Shown here in pieces: positions 1 to 5,970 of a stretch of 6,825 bases of DNA. The position numbers and the translations under genes were made by a program. The stretch lies in the NCBI GenBank assembly GCA_002102825.1, contig DABJ01000027.1, positions 19,860 through 26,684 of the forward strand, given 5' to 3'. Every line of letters begins with the position of its first letter. The first letter of the stretch is position 1. The notes below the pieces were generated by a model, which saw nothing but the letters and a program-made list of their open reading frames with translations, was not told the DNA's origin and ran no database searches. The DNA is from Candidatus Gastranaerophilales bacterium HUM_12 (GTDB lineage Bacteria; Cyanobacteriota; Vampirovibrionia; Gastranaerophilales; Gastranaerophilaceae).

Positions 1-51
1 CCTAATTTTATATTAAGATTTAAGCAATTTTCCTTTGTAAAAATACTTTAT

Positions 52-57
52 TATAAT
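52..57 (+). promoter_or_regulatory. Possible -10 element upstream of the first gene
   Basis: There is a perfect TATAAT 20 bp before the ATG at 78. No good -35 hexamer lies 16-18 bp upstream; TTGTAA at 35-40 is only 11 bp away. A transcript starting about 7 nt downstream would begin at roughly 64 and would lose most of the AGGGG ribosome binding site, so the true start may be elsewhere. TATAAT is also common by chance in DNA this AT-rich. Confidence 0.3.
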
Positions 58-77
58 ACAGGGGAAAATATAAACAT

Positions 78-782
78 ATGGTAAAAATTCCAACAGGGAT
101 AGTTAAGAATTTACCTGATTTTAGAAAATTTTCAAAGTTCATATTCTCAAATCAGGAAAAAATAACACCGAACTTCTTTGCTACAGAACTTCGCTCAATT
201 AAGAATGACTATATGCTTGCAAATGAGCGTCAATTATTTTGCCAAAGAGCAGATAGATTGGCAGAACAATTGGAATCCGGACAAAATCGAAATTTTGCAG
301 GTATTGTTTATAGTTTGCTTGCAAAAATTACAGAACCATTCCCTAAAGAATTAGAATATTATGCTTATAAAGGTTATAAAGCAGCTCAACGTAATAATGA
401 CCCGATACACATGCTTGCAAGGTTGAATGATATCAGGCGCCTTATTTATTGTCAACCGGCAAGATTGCATGATTATGTAAATATTTTGTTTGAGCAAGAA
501 AGATGTTTGAAAACTATTACATCATCTTATGATAAAGTTGTTGGTCAATTCCATACAATTTCTCGACCTCCGGCTCCTAGAAAAGATTACGAAACGATGC
601 TTGCTTATATTCAAACAGAATTGAGTAAGTTAATCTGGAAAAAAGAACCTGATTTGGCTTTGAAAAAGTTAAAATCTGCCCAAGATATATTCAGACGAAC
701 CGGTGAAAAAGGAAACAGAAAATATATTACACTTCTTATGTGTAGAATTAAGGCTCAACCTCGTTTTGAAAATTTTGCTTAA
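78..782 (+). CDS. Uncharacterised helical cytoplasmic protein upstream of dnaB
   Basis: I do not recognise the family of this 234-residue protein. It has no signal peptide and no membrane segment, so it is probably cytoplasmic. It looks almost entirely alpha-helical. Stretches around residues 55-85, 92-106 and 188-208 (for example EYYAYKGYKAAQRNND and PDLALKKLKSAQDIF) have the small-residue/aromatic rhythm of TPR-like helix pairs, but I cannot claim a TPR domain. The C-terminal third is rich in Lys and Arg. Four cysteines (55, 125, 143, 222) are scattered and form no metal motif. The ATG at 78 is preceded by AGGGG at 60-64, a Shine-Dalgarno with rather long spacing (13 nt). dnaB starts 82 bp downstream on the same strand, so co-transcription is possible, though dnaB has its own ribosome binding site. 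Codon use resembles the neighbours. Confidence is high that it is a gene; its function is unknown. Confidence 0.8.
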   Translation: MVKIPTGIVKNLPDFRKFSKFIFSNQEKITPNFFATELRSIKNDYMLANERQLFCQRADRLAEQLESGQNRNFAGIVYSLLAKITEPFPKELEYYAYKGYKAAQRNNDPIHMLARLNDIRRLIYCQPARLHDYVNILFEQERCLKTITSSYDKVVGQFHTISRPPAPRKDYETMLAYIQTELSKLIWKKEPDLALKKLKSAQDIFRRTGEKGNRKYITLLMCRIKAQPRFENFA

Positions 783-796
783 GTTTTTTGTAAAAA

Positions 797-834
797 TTAT
801 GTAATCAAACAGGTAATGAAATCTTTTATGTAAT
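797..834 (+). repeat. 9-bp direct repeat in the dnaB leader
   Basis: TTATGTAAT occurs at 797-805 and again at 826-834, 29 bp apart start to start, just upstream of dnaB. A shorter GTAAT copy lies between them at 813-817. The second copy overlaps weak -10-like sequences (TGTAAT 829-834, TAGAAT 834-839). It could be an operator or an AT-rich coincidence. The remainder of the 783-864 gap holds the dnaB ribosome binding site, and I see no convincing terminator in it. Confidence 0.35.
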
Positions 835-864
835 AGAATTATTATAAAAGAGGAAATAAAATAT

Positions 865-2259
865 ATGCCTGTAACTTCAAAAGAAACAAGACGAAAAGTT
901 GATGAGTCATTAATTCCACAGAATGTAGAAGCTGAAGAAGCAGTTCTTGGTGCGATTTTAGTTAATCCGGAGACTTTAGCAAAAGTTTCTGATACATTGC
1001 TTCCTAAGAGTTTTTATAAGCCGGCTCACAGATATATTTATGAAGCGATGCTTCAATTGTTTAATAACAATGATAATATTGATATTGTAACTGTTTCAGA
1101 AGTTTTGAATTATAGCGGGAAACTTGATGCTGTTGGCGGTAGAGCATATATTAATGATTTGGCTGAAAATACAATTACAACAACAAATATTTCATATTAT
1201 GCAAAAATTATTCAAGAAAAATCCGTAAAAAGAGCCTTAATCAATGCGGGTTCAGAAATCGTAAGTCACGGTTACGATTTAGAACCGAGCGACAGATCTT
1301 TAGAGCAGGCTGAAAAATTAATTTTCGATATTGGATCAAGTAAAGCCACTGCTGATTTGAAGCATGTTAAAGACTTGGTATTAGATACGTGGGATAGTAT
1401 TGAATACAGATTTAATCACAAAGATGAGCTATCTGGATTGAGTACCGGTTTTTATGAAATGGATACTATGATGAGTGGGTTGCACAAATCGGATTTGATA
1501 ATTCTTGCTGCTCGTCCTGCGATGGGAAAAACTGCATTCGCATTGAACATTGCGCAAAATGTTGCCATAAATGAAAAAGTTCCTGTTTGTATATTTTCTC
1601 TTGAAATGTCAGCCTCTCAGTTGGTACAGAGAATGTTGTGTTCTTATGCGGAGGTGGATTCTCAAAGATTAAAAACAGGTAATATGTTACAACAAGATTT
1701 GGATAAATTGGCTATGGCTATGAATGATTTTAGCCAAGCACCTATTTATATTGATGATACAAGTGGTTGTACTTTAACAGATATCCGAACAAAGTGTCGA
1801 AGATTGAAAACTCAACAAAAAGATTTGGGCTTGATTGTAATAGACTATTTGCAATTGATGGAAGGTGGCGGAAAAGATGACCGTTTGCAACAAATTTCTG
1901 CAATTTCAAGAGGTTTGAAAATCCTTGCAAAAGAACTTGATGTTCCGATTATTACACTATCTCAGTTGTCACGTGCAGTTGAAGGTCGTAACGATAAACG
2001 TCCGATGTTGTCCGATTTGCGTGAATCCGGTTCTATTGAACAAGATGCCGACATCGTAATGTTTATTTACCGTGAAGATTACTATAACAAAGGTGAATCA
2101 GAAGAAGAAGAAAATATCAAAGCTTCATCTAAAGGTTTGTCAGAAGTCATAATTGCAAAACACAGAAACGGTCCTGTCGGAACAATCAAATTGTTATTCC
2201 AAGGCAATATTACGAAATTCAAAAACCCTATTAAAGATGATTCTTTTGATGCATTTTAG
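865..2259 (+). CDS. dnaB: Replicative DNA helicase DnaB
   Basis: This is the ring-shaped hexameric helicase that unwinds DNA at the replication fork using ATP and recruits primase. The 464 residues match the family's usual length and carry no intein. The N-terminal primase-interacting domain spans about residues 14-160 and opens with the typical IPQNVEAEEAVLGAIL. A linker with SGLSTGFYEMD follows (190-200), then the RecA-like ATPase core. Visible motifs are Walker A AARPAMGKTA (215-224, K222), the catalytic Glu in SLEMS (E247), Walker B LIVIDYLQLM (323-332, D327), motif H3 IITLSQLSR (362-370, Q367), DLRESGSIEQDAD (384-396) and the arginine-finger region AKHRNGPVG (431-439). The tail is acidic and ends DDSFDAF. 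The ATG at 865 is set by AGAGGA at 849-854 with 10-nt spacing. It converges on the next gene with a 13-bp gap. All key residues appear intact. Confidence 0.98.
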   Translation: MPVTSKETRRKVDESLIPQNVEAEEAVLGAILVNPETLAKVSDTLLPKSFYKPAHRYIYEAMLQLFNNNDNIDIVTVSEVLNYSGKLDAVGGRAYINDLAENTITTTNISYYAKIIQEKSVKRALINAGSEIVSHGYDLEPSDRSLEQAEKLIFDIGSSKATADLKHVKDLVLDTWDSIEYRFNHKDELSGLSTGFYEMDTMMSGLHKSDLIILAARPAMGKTAFALNIAQNVAINEKVPVCIFSLEMSASQLVQRMLCSYAEVDSQRLKTGNMLQQDLDKLAMAMNDFSQAPIYIDDTSGCTLTDIRTKCRRLKTQQKDLGLIVIDYLQLMEGGGKDDRLQQISAISRGLKILAKELDVPIITLSQLSRAVEGRNDKRPMLSDLRESGSIEQDADIVMFIYREDYYNKGESEEEENIKASSKGLSEVIIAKHRNGPVGTIKLLFQGNITKFKNPIKDDSFDAF

Positions 2260-2272
2260 AGTGCAATAAAAA

Positions 2273-2695
2273 TTATTTTGCTTTAATTAAATCTGTTGCG
2301 GTACAAATTGTGCTTTTCTTTGCATACATTTTTTCTTGGACTTTCTTATAATCTTCAAAAGTCCCCTTGTTTGCTTTTTCCATGTCTTTCACGATTTGTG
2401 CAAGTTGTTTTTCGTCAAATTCGCAATGTGTTGTCAAAATATCTTGCTTTAATTCTTTGCTGTATATTTTTCCGTTAGTTATACACTTGCCATTTTTCCA
2501 GCCGGAAATACTTTCTGTTATTTGCATGTGGAGTGGTGCAATATCTGTTTGCGGAATTTCTATATCAGATTTACTCATAAATATTGAACAATTCTCGAGA
2601 TTATTAATATAGTTTGAAGAATAAAATCCATTTTCAGAAATTACAATGCTTGTTGAAACGAATATTAAACATAAAAGTAGAAGAAATTTTTTCAT
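2273..2695 (-). CDS. Small secreted protein with four cysteines, unknown function
   Basis: This 140-residue protein has a clear Sec signal peptide: MKK, a hydrophobic core (residues 4-19), and a plausible signal peptidase I site after VIS at residue 20. Cys9 sits inside the hydrophobic core and lacks a lipobox, so it is probably not a lipoprotein. The predicted mature protein is about 120 residues, hydrophilic, and has exactly four cysteines (36, 71, 91, 131), enough for two disulfides in the periplasm or outside the cell. The C-terminal half is charged and helical (about residues 94-127), ending in a short Cys-containing tail. I do not recognise a family. AAAAGGT (minus strand, 2704-2710) lies 8 nt before the ATG, and an extended -10 promoter lies further upstream. 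It converges with dnaB and diverges from the CDF transporter gene. No adjacent gene explains its role. Confidence 0.8.
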   Translation of the reverse strand: MKKFLLLLCLIFVSTSIVISENGFYSSNYINNLENCSIFMSKSDIEIPQTDIAPLHMQITESISGWKNGKCITNGKIYSKELKQDILTTHCEFDEKQLAQIVKDMEKANKGTFEDYKKVQEKMYAKKSTICTATDLIKAK

Positions 2696-2723
2696 TTGAA
2701 TTTACCTTTTTTCGGTTTTCTTC

Positions 2724-2752
2724 ATTGTATCAGTTTTTGTGATTTTTGAAAA
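2724..2752 (-). promoter_or_regulatory. Promoter of the secreted-protein gene (extended -10)
   Basis: Read on the minus strand, TTTTCA (2747-2752, four matches to TTGACA) is separated by 17 bp from TACAAT (2724-2729). The -10 is preceded by TGA, giving an extended TGN -10 element. The predicted transcript start near 2717 leaves a leader of about 22 nt that contains the AAAAGGT ribosome binding site. This is a well-formed promoter by eye; it has not been tested. Confidence 0.5.
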
Positions 2753-2784
2753 TATCTTGTTAGAGGAAATCTTTGGTCTAATAA

Positions 2785-2813
2785 TTTGCATTTTTCTTGT
2801 CGAAGTGTATAAT
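2785..2813 (+). promoter_or_regulatory. Promoter of the CDF transporter gene
   Basis: TTTGCA (2785-2790, four matches to TTGACA) stands 17 bp before a perfect TATAAT (2808-2813). Transcription would start near 2820, only about 3 nt before the ATG at 2823. There is no Shine-Dalgarno in between, so the mRNA would be leaderless or nearly so. The promoter is divergent from that of the secreted-protein gene. It lies inside the possible GTG-initiated N-terminal extension (2739-2822), which argues against that longer start. Confidence 0.5.
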
Positions 2814-2822
2814 GAAACTGTT

Positions 2823-3698
2823 ATGAAGATTGAGACAGAAAAAAAATTCGCAGCAGGATTATCTATTTTTTCTAATTCTGTAATAATTATTTTAAAACTT
2901 ATTGCAGGGCATATTTCTGGCAGTATAAGTATTATTTCAGAAGCTATACATTCATTGAGTGACTTTTTAGCATCTGTTTTGACGTTTTTCTCTGTTATGA
3001 AATCTTCTGAACCCGCAGATAAAACTCACCCATTCGGGCATGGAAAATATGAAGATATGTCCGGATTTATTGAGGGTGGTTTGATTATATTTGCAGCAGC
3101 TTTTATTGTTTATGAAGCTTTAAAAAAAATATTTAACCCTGCAACAGCTTCTGTTGATACAACAATTGGATTGTACGTAATGGGTTTTTCTGTTGTTGCA
3201 AACTTTGTTGTAAGTACGGTATTATTTAAAGTTGCAAAAAAATCTGAATCTGTTTCATTGTACGCAGATGCAGAACATTTAAGAACAGATATTTTATCAT
3301 CTGTTGGTGTATTTCTTGGTTTGCTACTCATAAAATTGACCGAAATACATTTGTTAGACCCTATTGTTGCAATAATTGTTGCATTGGTAATTTTTAGAGC
3401 AGGTTTTTCAATTTCAAAAAGCACAATGAACAATTTGTTAGATTGTTCATTGCCTGAATCTGATTTGAAAGCTATTGATGATATTTTAGATACGTTTAAA
3501 GCTCAAGGGATTGTGGGTTATAAAGATTTGAGGGCAAGAAGATTAGGCCCTCAAAAAAGTATAACTTTAACTCTTATTTTCCCTAAAGATATGACAATTT
3601 TTAATTGTCATACAATTTGTGACTCTGTTGAGAGAGAATTGAAAAATCGCTTGGGTGATGTAACTTCAAGTATTCATTTGGAACCTGATAAATTTTAG
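2823..3698 (+). CDS. Cation diffusion facilitator (CDF) family divalent metal exporter
   Basis: This inner-membrane, probably dimeric, proton-driven transporter moves Zn2+ or related divalent metals out of the cytoplasm. The 291 residues fit the family. Six membrane segments lie at about 10-28, 32-58, 82-100, 113-135, 154-171 and 178-196, followed by a cytosolic domain (about 207-291). The transport-site motifs are in TM2 (H43xxxD47) and TM5 (H152xxxD156); HxxxD in both favours zinc (family knowledge). The loop HPFGHGKYE (69-77) is diagnostic. By my remembered alignment to YiiP, the cytosolic domain keeps H263 and H285 but has K and T where two zinc-bridging histidines usually sit. I chose the ATG at 2823. 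The alternative GTG at 2739 adds 28 residues with a hydrophobic stretch but would span the TATAAT at 2808 and the opposing promoter. The gene ends overlapping the gshA stop codon. Confidence 0.92.
   Translation: MKIETEKKFAAGLSIFSNSVIIILKLIAGHISGSISIISEAIHSLSDFLASVLTFFSVMKSSEPADKTHPFGHGKYEDMSGFIEGGLIIFAAAFIVYEALKKIFNPATASVDTTIGLYVMGFSVVANFVVSTVLFKVAKKSESVSLYADAEHLRTDILSSVGVFLGLLLIKLTEIHLLDPIVAIIVALVIFRAGFSISKSTMNNLLDCSLPESDLKAIDDILDTFKAQGIVGYKDLRARRLGPQKSITLTLIFPKDMTIFNCHTICDSVERELKNRLGDVTSSIHLEPDKF
3424..3452 (+). repeat. 11-bp perfect inverted repeat inside the CDF gene
   Basis: CAATGAACAAT (3424-3434) and ATTGTTCATTG (3442-3452) are perfect reverse complements separated by 7 nt, giving a possible 29-nt hairpin. 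It lies at the junction between TM6 and the cytosolic domain (codons for about residues 201-210). It is followed by no T-run and so is not a terminator. Its function is unknown; conserved codons or chance may explain it. Confidence 0.6.
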
Positions 3699-5026
3699 TT
3701 TTTAGAATTTAAATACTTGATGAGTTTTCGTAAATCTTTGTTCCAAGAACCGTTCCAATTCTTTTGGATAATGTCTGCCGGAGATAGTCCTTTTTCGGTA
3801 TATTCTTTGATTTCATCAAGAAATAGTGTATCACCTGTTTGGTTTCTACGGAGAGATTTTTCTGCAATTTTAATGATTTCTTTAGCATAATCTGCTGCTT
3901 TTGCTCGTTTGATGTTTGCTTGAAGTGCAAGTTTTGGAACATTGTATCTAAGTTCTGAAAAATCTTTGTATTGAAGATGTTTGAACAGTTCTTCGCACTC
4001 GTCCATTGCGCAATTGTCATACATGATTCCTTTGTAAATTGCAAGGATTGCATATTTCAAATTTCCACCAACGCAGTCATGGTTTCTGATTTCGATAAAG
4101 TTTCTCAATCGAACTTCCGGGAAATAGAGATTCGCTTGAAGCTCATAATCTCCAAGTGTTGCAGATTCTCCGTGAAATCCGTTTTTAATAAACTCTTCAA
4201 ATGTTATATCTCCATTCAGTTCAATATTTAAATTGTCTCGATGAATAAATATCATCGGAGTTTTCATCACGCAGTCAATATAATCCTCAAATGAGAATTC
4301 TTCACTAATTTTTCCGGAAAATCCACATCTGTCGTTGTCGGTATTAAGCCAACTAAGTCCTCTAAATGTTTTATAACCGGTGTCAACTCCGCCACGGATT
4401 GGCGAATTCGCAAACATTGCGGTCATGAAAGGGCTTAGTTTATTTGCAAGTTTAAATTTTCTCATTGCATCTTCTTCGGACTTGAAGTCGATACAGCATT
4501 GAATTCCTGCGGTTTCTCTCATCATAACATCAGATAAAATCCCCCACAAATATCGAGCCATGATTTTATATCTTTGTTTTGGTATCAAATTTATTGATTT
4601 GTGAGTTGAATAAGGCGAAACACCATAATTTAATAGATTTATATTCATGCTTTCCAAAATTGAATCAAGTTTTGAATTTATAGCATCAATTTTGTTTTTG
4701 AGTTGTATAATTGTTTTTTCCGGTTTGGCGCTAATTTCGATTTGACACCCCGGTTCAAGAGTAATGGTATCATGATTTTTTTGCAGTCCTATTACATTTT
4801 TTTCATCTAGTATGTAATCCCAAGAGTTCTCTTTTGCAAATTCTTCTAAAAGATTTTTAATTCCGTATTCTGTCCAATAGTCAATAGATTTATACGACGT
4901 TGCCGAGATAGGTAATCTCTCATACTCAATCCCTATTGTAAAATCTTCGGGTCTTGTAAAACCTTTTGTGTAAAGCTTTAAGATGTCTTCTTTTAATAGC
5001 TCATTTCTTTGTCCAAGTTTAATCAT
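3695..5026 (-). CDS. gshA: Glutamate-cysteine ligase, GCS2 family, plant/cyanobacterial type
   Basis: This enzyme makes gamma-glutamylcysteine from glutamate and cysteine with ATP, the first step of glutathione synthesis in the cytoplasm. The 443 residues match the plant/alphaproteobacterial-type ligases. Motifs in order are IGIEYERLP (31-39, acidic metal/ATP-site residues E34 and E36), TLEPGCQIEIS (89-99), MMRETAGIQCCIDF (168-181), ANSPIRGG (206-213), TDNDRCGF (229-236), and YFPEVRLRNFIEIRNHD (301-317). The region from residue 168 on resembles plant GSH1 closely. Eight cysteines include CC at 177-178 and a pair at 339/344; redox control as in plant GSH1 is possible but inferred. The start is supported by GAGGAT (minus strand, 5033-5038), 6 nt before the ATG. 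No glutathione synthetase is in this window, so the end product could be gamma-glutamylcysteine or glutathione made with a gshB elsewhere. An EgtA-like role is a less likely alternative. It is divergent from rsmA and overlaps the CDF stop codon. Confidence 0.9.
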   Translation of the reverse strand: MIKLGQRNELLKEDILKLYTKGFTRPEDFTIGIEYERLPISATSYKSIDYWTEYGIKNLLEEFAKENSWDYILDEKNVIGLQKNHDTITLEPGCQIEISAKPEKTIIQLKNKIDAINSKLDSILESMNINLLNYGVSPYSTHKSINLIPKQRYKIMARYLWGILSDVMMRETAGIQCCIDFKSEEDAMRKFKLANKLSPFMTAMFANSPIRGGVDTGYKTFRGLSWLNTDNDRCGFSGKISEEFSFEDYIDCVMKTPMIFIHRDNLNIELNGDITFEEFIKNGFHGESATLGDYELQANLYFPEVRLRNFIEIRNHDCVGGNLKYAILAIYKGIMYDNCAMDECEELFKHLQYKDFSELRYNVPKLALQANIKRAKAADYAKEIIKIAEKSLRRNQTGDTLFLDEIKEYTEKGLSPADIIQKNWNGSWNKDLRKLIKYLNSKN

Positions 5027-5049
5027 GTTATTATCCTCGTCCCCATAAT

Positions 5050-5055
5050 ATTATA
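5050..5055 (-). promoter_or_regulatory. Likely -10 element of gshA
   Basis: On the minus strand there is a perfect TATAAT 23 bp before the gshA ATG, giving a predicted start near 5043 and a leader of about 17 nt that retains the GAGGAT ribosome binding site. The -35 region 17 bp upstream (TTATTT on the minus strand) is poor. The hexamer overlaps a 10-bp palindrome, ATAATATTAT (5045-5054), which may be an operator or simply AT-rich sequence. Confidence 0.4.
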
Positions 5056-5085
5056 ACATTCTTTAAAATATCAAATAAAACTTTG

Positions 5086-5115
5086 TAAACATTTATCCAT
5101 GTGTGGTATTATAAT
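5086..5115 (+). promoter_or_regulatory. Likely promoter of rsmA-ispE
   Basis: There is a perfect TATAAT at 5110-5115, with TAAACA (5086-5091, four matches to TTGACA) 18 bp upstream. The predicted start of about 5122 falls immediately before the ATG at 5123, so the rsmA message would be leaderless. The hexamer lies inside the first codons of the longer reading frame that starts at 5099, which argues against that longer start. Confidence 0.45.
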
Positions 5116-5122
5116 TAGTAAG

Positions 5123-5959
5123 ATGAACTACTTCGATAGAGCAAGATACTTTAGAACTAAAAAACGTCTTGGACAAAATTTCCTTGTAGATGGTGAAGTT
5201 ATTCAGGATATCATTGATTTTGCACAAATCACTCCTGATGATACCGTTCTTGAAATCGGTCCTGGGGTTGGTTTTGTGACAGAGCAGTTAGTTAAACATG
5301 CTAAAAAGGTTATTGCAATTGAACTTGATGAAGAAGCAATTGCAGAACTTAAAAAACTTGAAGCTCCAAATTTGGAAATTATTCATAATGATGTTTTGAA
5401 AACAGATTTGTCAAATTTAACAAATGAAAAGTTTAAAGTGGTTGCCAATATTCCATACTATATTACAAGCCCGATTATTGCTCATTTGTTGGGCGAAATT
5501 GATGATTTGGCTAATAAAAACAGAAGTCAAATTAAAGATATTATTCTTATGGTGCAAGAAGAAGTTGCTCGTAGAATGGTTGCAACTCCTGATTCTCCGT
5601 CAAAACAGTATGGCTTGTTAACGATTCTTTCTCAGTTTTGGGCAGATGTTAAGATTCTTCGTCTTGTTGGTCGAAAATGTTTTTATCCTGCACCAAAAGT
5701 GAACTCGGCACTAGTAAAATTAGATGTAAAACAAACTCCAAAACTTCAATTGACTGATTATTCGTATTTCAGACGAGTAATTAAAGCTGCATTTGCACAA
5801 CGTCGTAAAAATATCAAAAACTGTTTGATGAATGCTGCATTCCCTAAAGAAACAGTTATAAAAGCCTTATCAAATCTTGGAATTGATGAAAACACAAGAG
5901 GTGAAAAGTTGTCAATTGAAATGTTTGGTAAATTGTCTGAAGAGTTGCAAAAAGGATAA
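5123..5959 (+). CDS. rsmA: 16S rRNA adenine dimethyltransferase RsmA (KsgA)
   Basis: RsmA uses S-adenosylmethionine to dimethylate two adjacent adenines in the 3'-terminal helix of 16S rRNA (A1518/A1519 in E. coli numbering), a late 30S assembly checkpoint in the cytoplasm. The 278 residues fit the family. Visible motifs are KRLGQNFLVD (14-23), the SAM-binding EIGPGVG (44-50), the acidic IELDEE (66-71), HND (88-90), the catalytic NIPYYIT (109-115), FYPAPKVNSALVKL (187-200) and the C-terminal FAQRRKNIKNCL (224-235). I prefer the ATG at 5123. An in-frame ATG at 5099 would add MCGIIISK, but it has no ribosome binding site and spans a TATAAT at 5110. Neither start has a clear Shine-Dalgarno. The gene is divergent from gshA and sits 11 bp before ispE, a pairing common in bacteria. 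All core motifs appear intact. Confidence 0.96.
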   Translation: MNYFDRARYFRTKKRLGQNFLVDGEVIQDIIDFAQITPDDTVLEIGPGVGFVTEQLVKHAKKVIAIELDEEAIAELKKLEAPNLEIIHNDVLKTDLSNLTNEKFKVVANIPYYITSPIIAHLLGEIDDLANKNRSQIKDIILMVQEEVARRMVATPDSPSKQYGLLTILSQFWADVKILRLVGRKCFYPAPKVNSALVKLDVKQTPKLQLTDYSYFRRVIKAAFAQRRKNIKNCLMNAAFPKETVIKALSNLGIDENTRGEKLSIEMFGKLSEELQKG

Positions 5960-5970
5960 ATTTTAATATT

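Noticed and set aside
1742..1930. Antisense ORF of 62 codons within dnaB
   Set aside because: It lies entirely inside the conserved ATPase core on the opposite strand, has no recognisable motif, and is a by-product of the dnaB reading frame. The same holds for the other short ORFs opposite the secreted protein, CDF, gshA and rsmA genes.
2263..2281. Possible bidirectional terminator between dnaB and the secreted-protein gene (GCAA...TTGC stem)
   Set aside because: The stem is only about six pairs with a bulge, nearly all A-T, and no solid T-run follows on either side; the sequence does not support a terminator call.
2739..2822. GTG-initiated 28-residue N-terminal extension of the CDF protein
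   Set aside because: It overlaps both divergent promoters, contains the perfect TATAAT at 2808, has no ribosome binding site, and CDF proteins normally begin just before TM1, as they do from the ATG at 2823.
35..5089. TTTGTAAA-like word shared by three leaders (near 34, 787 and 5082)
   Set aside because: The distance to the -10-like sequences and start codons differs in each case, and the word also occurs within gshA coding sequence; chance in AT-rich DNA is the simpler explanation.
5093..5101. DnaA-box-like TTATCCATG upstream of rsmA
   Set aside because: It matches only seven of nine positions of TTATCCACA, occurs singly, and there is no cluster or origin-like structure nearby.
5099..5122. 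Longer rsmA start at 5099 (adds MCGIIISK)
   Set aside because: There is no Shine-Dalgarno, a TATAAT lies within the extension, and RsmA conservation as I know it begins downstream. It remains possible as an alternative.
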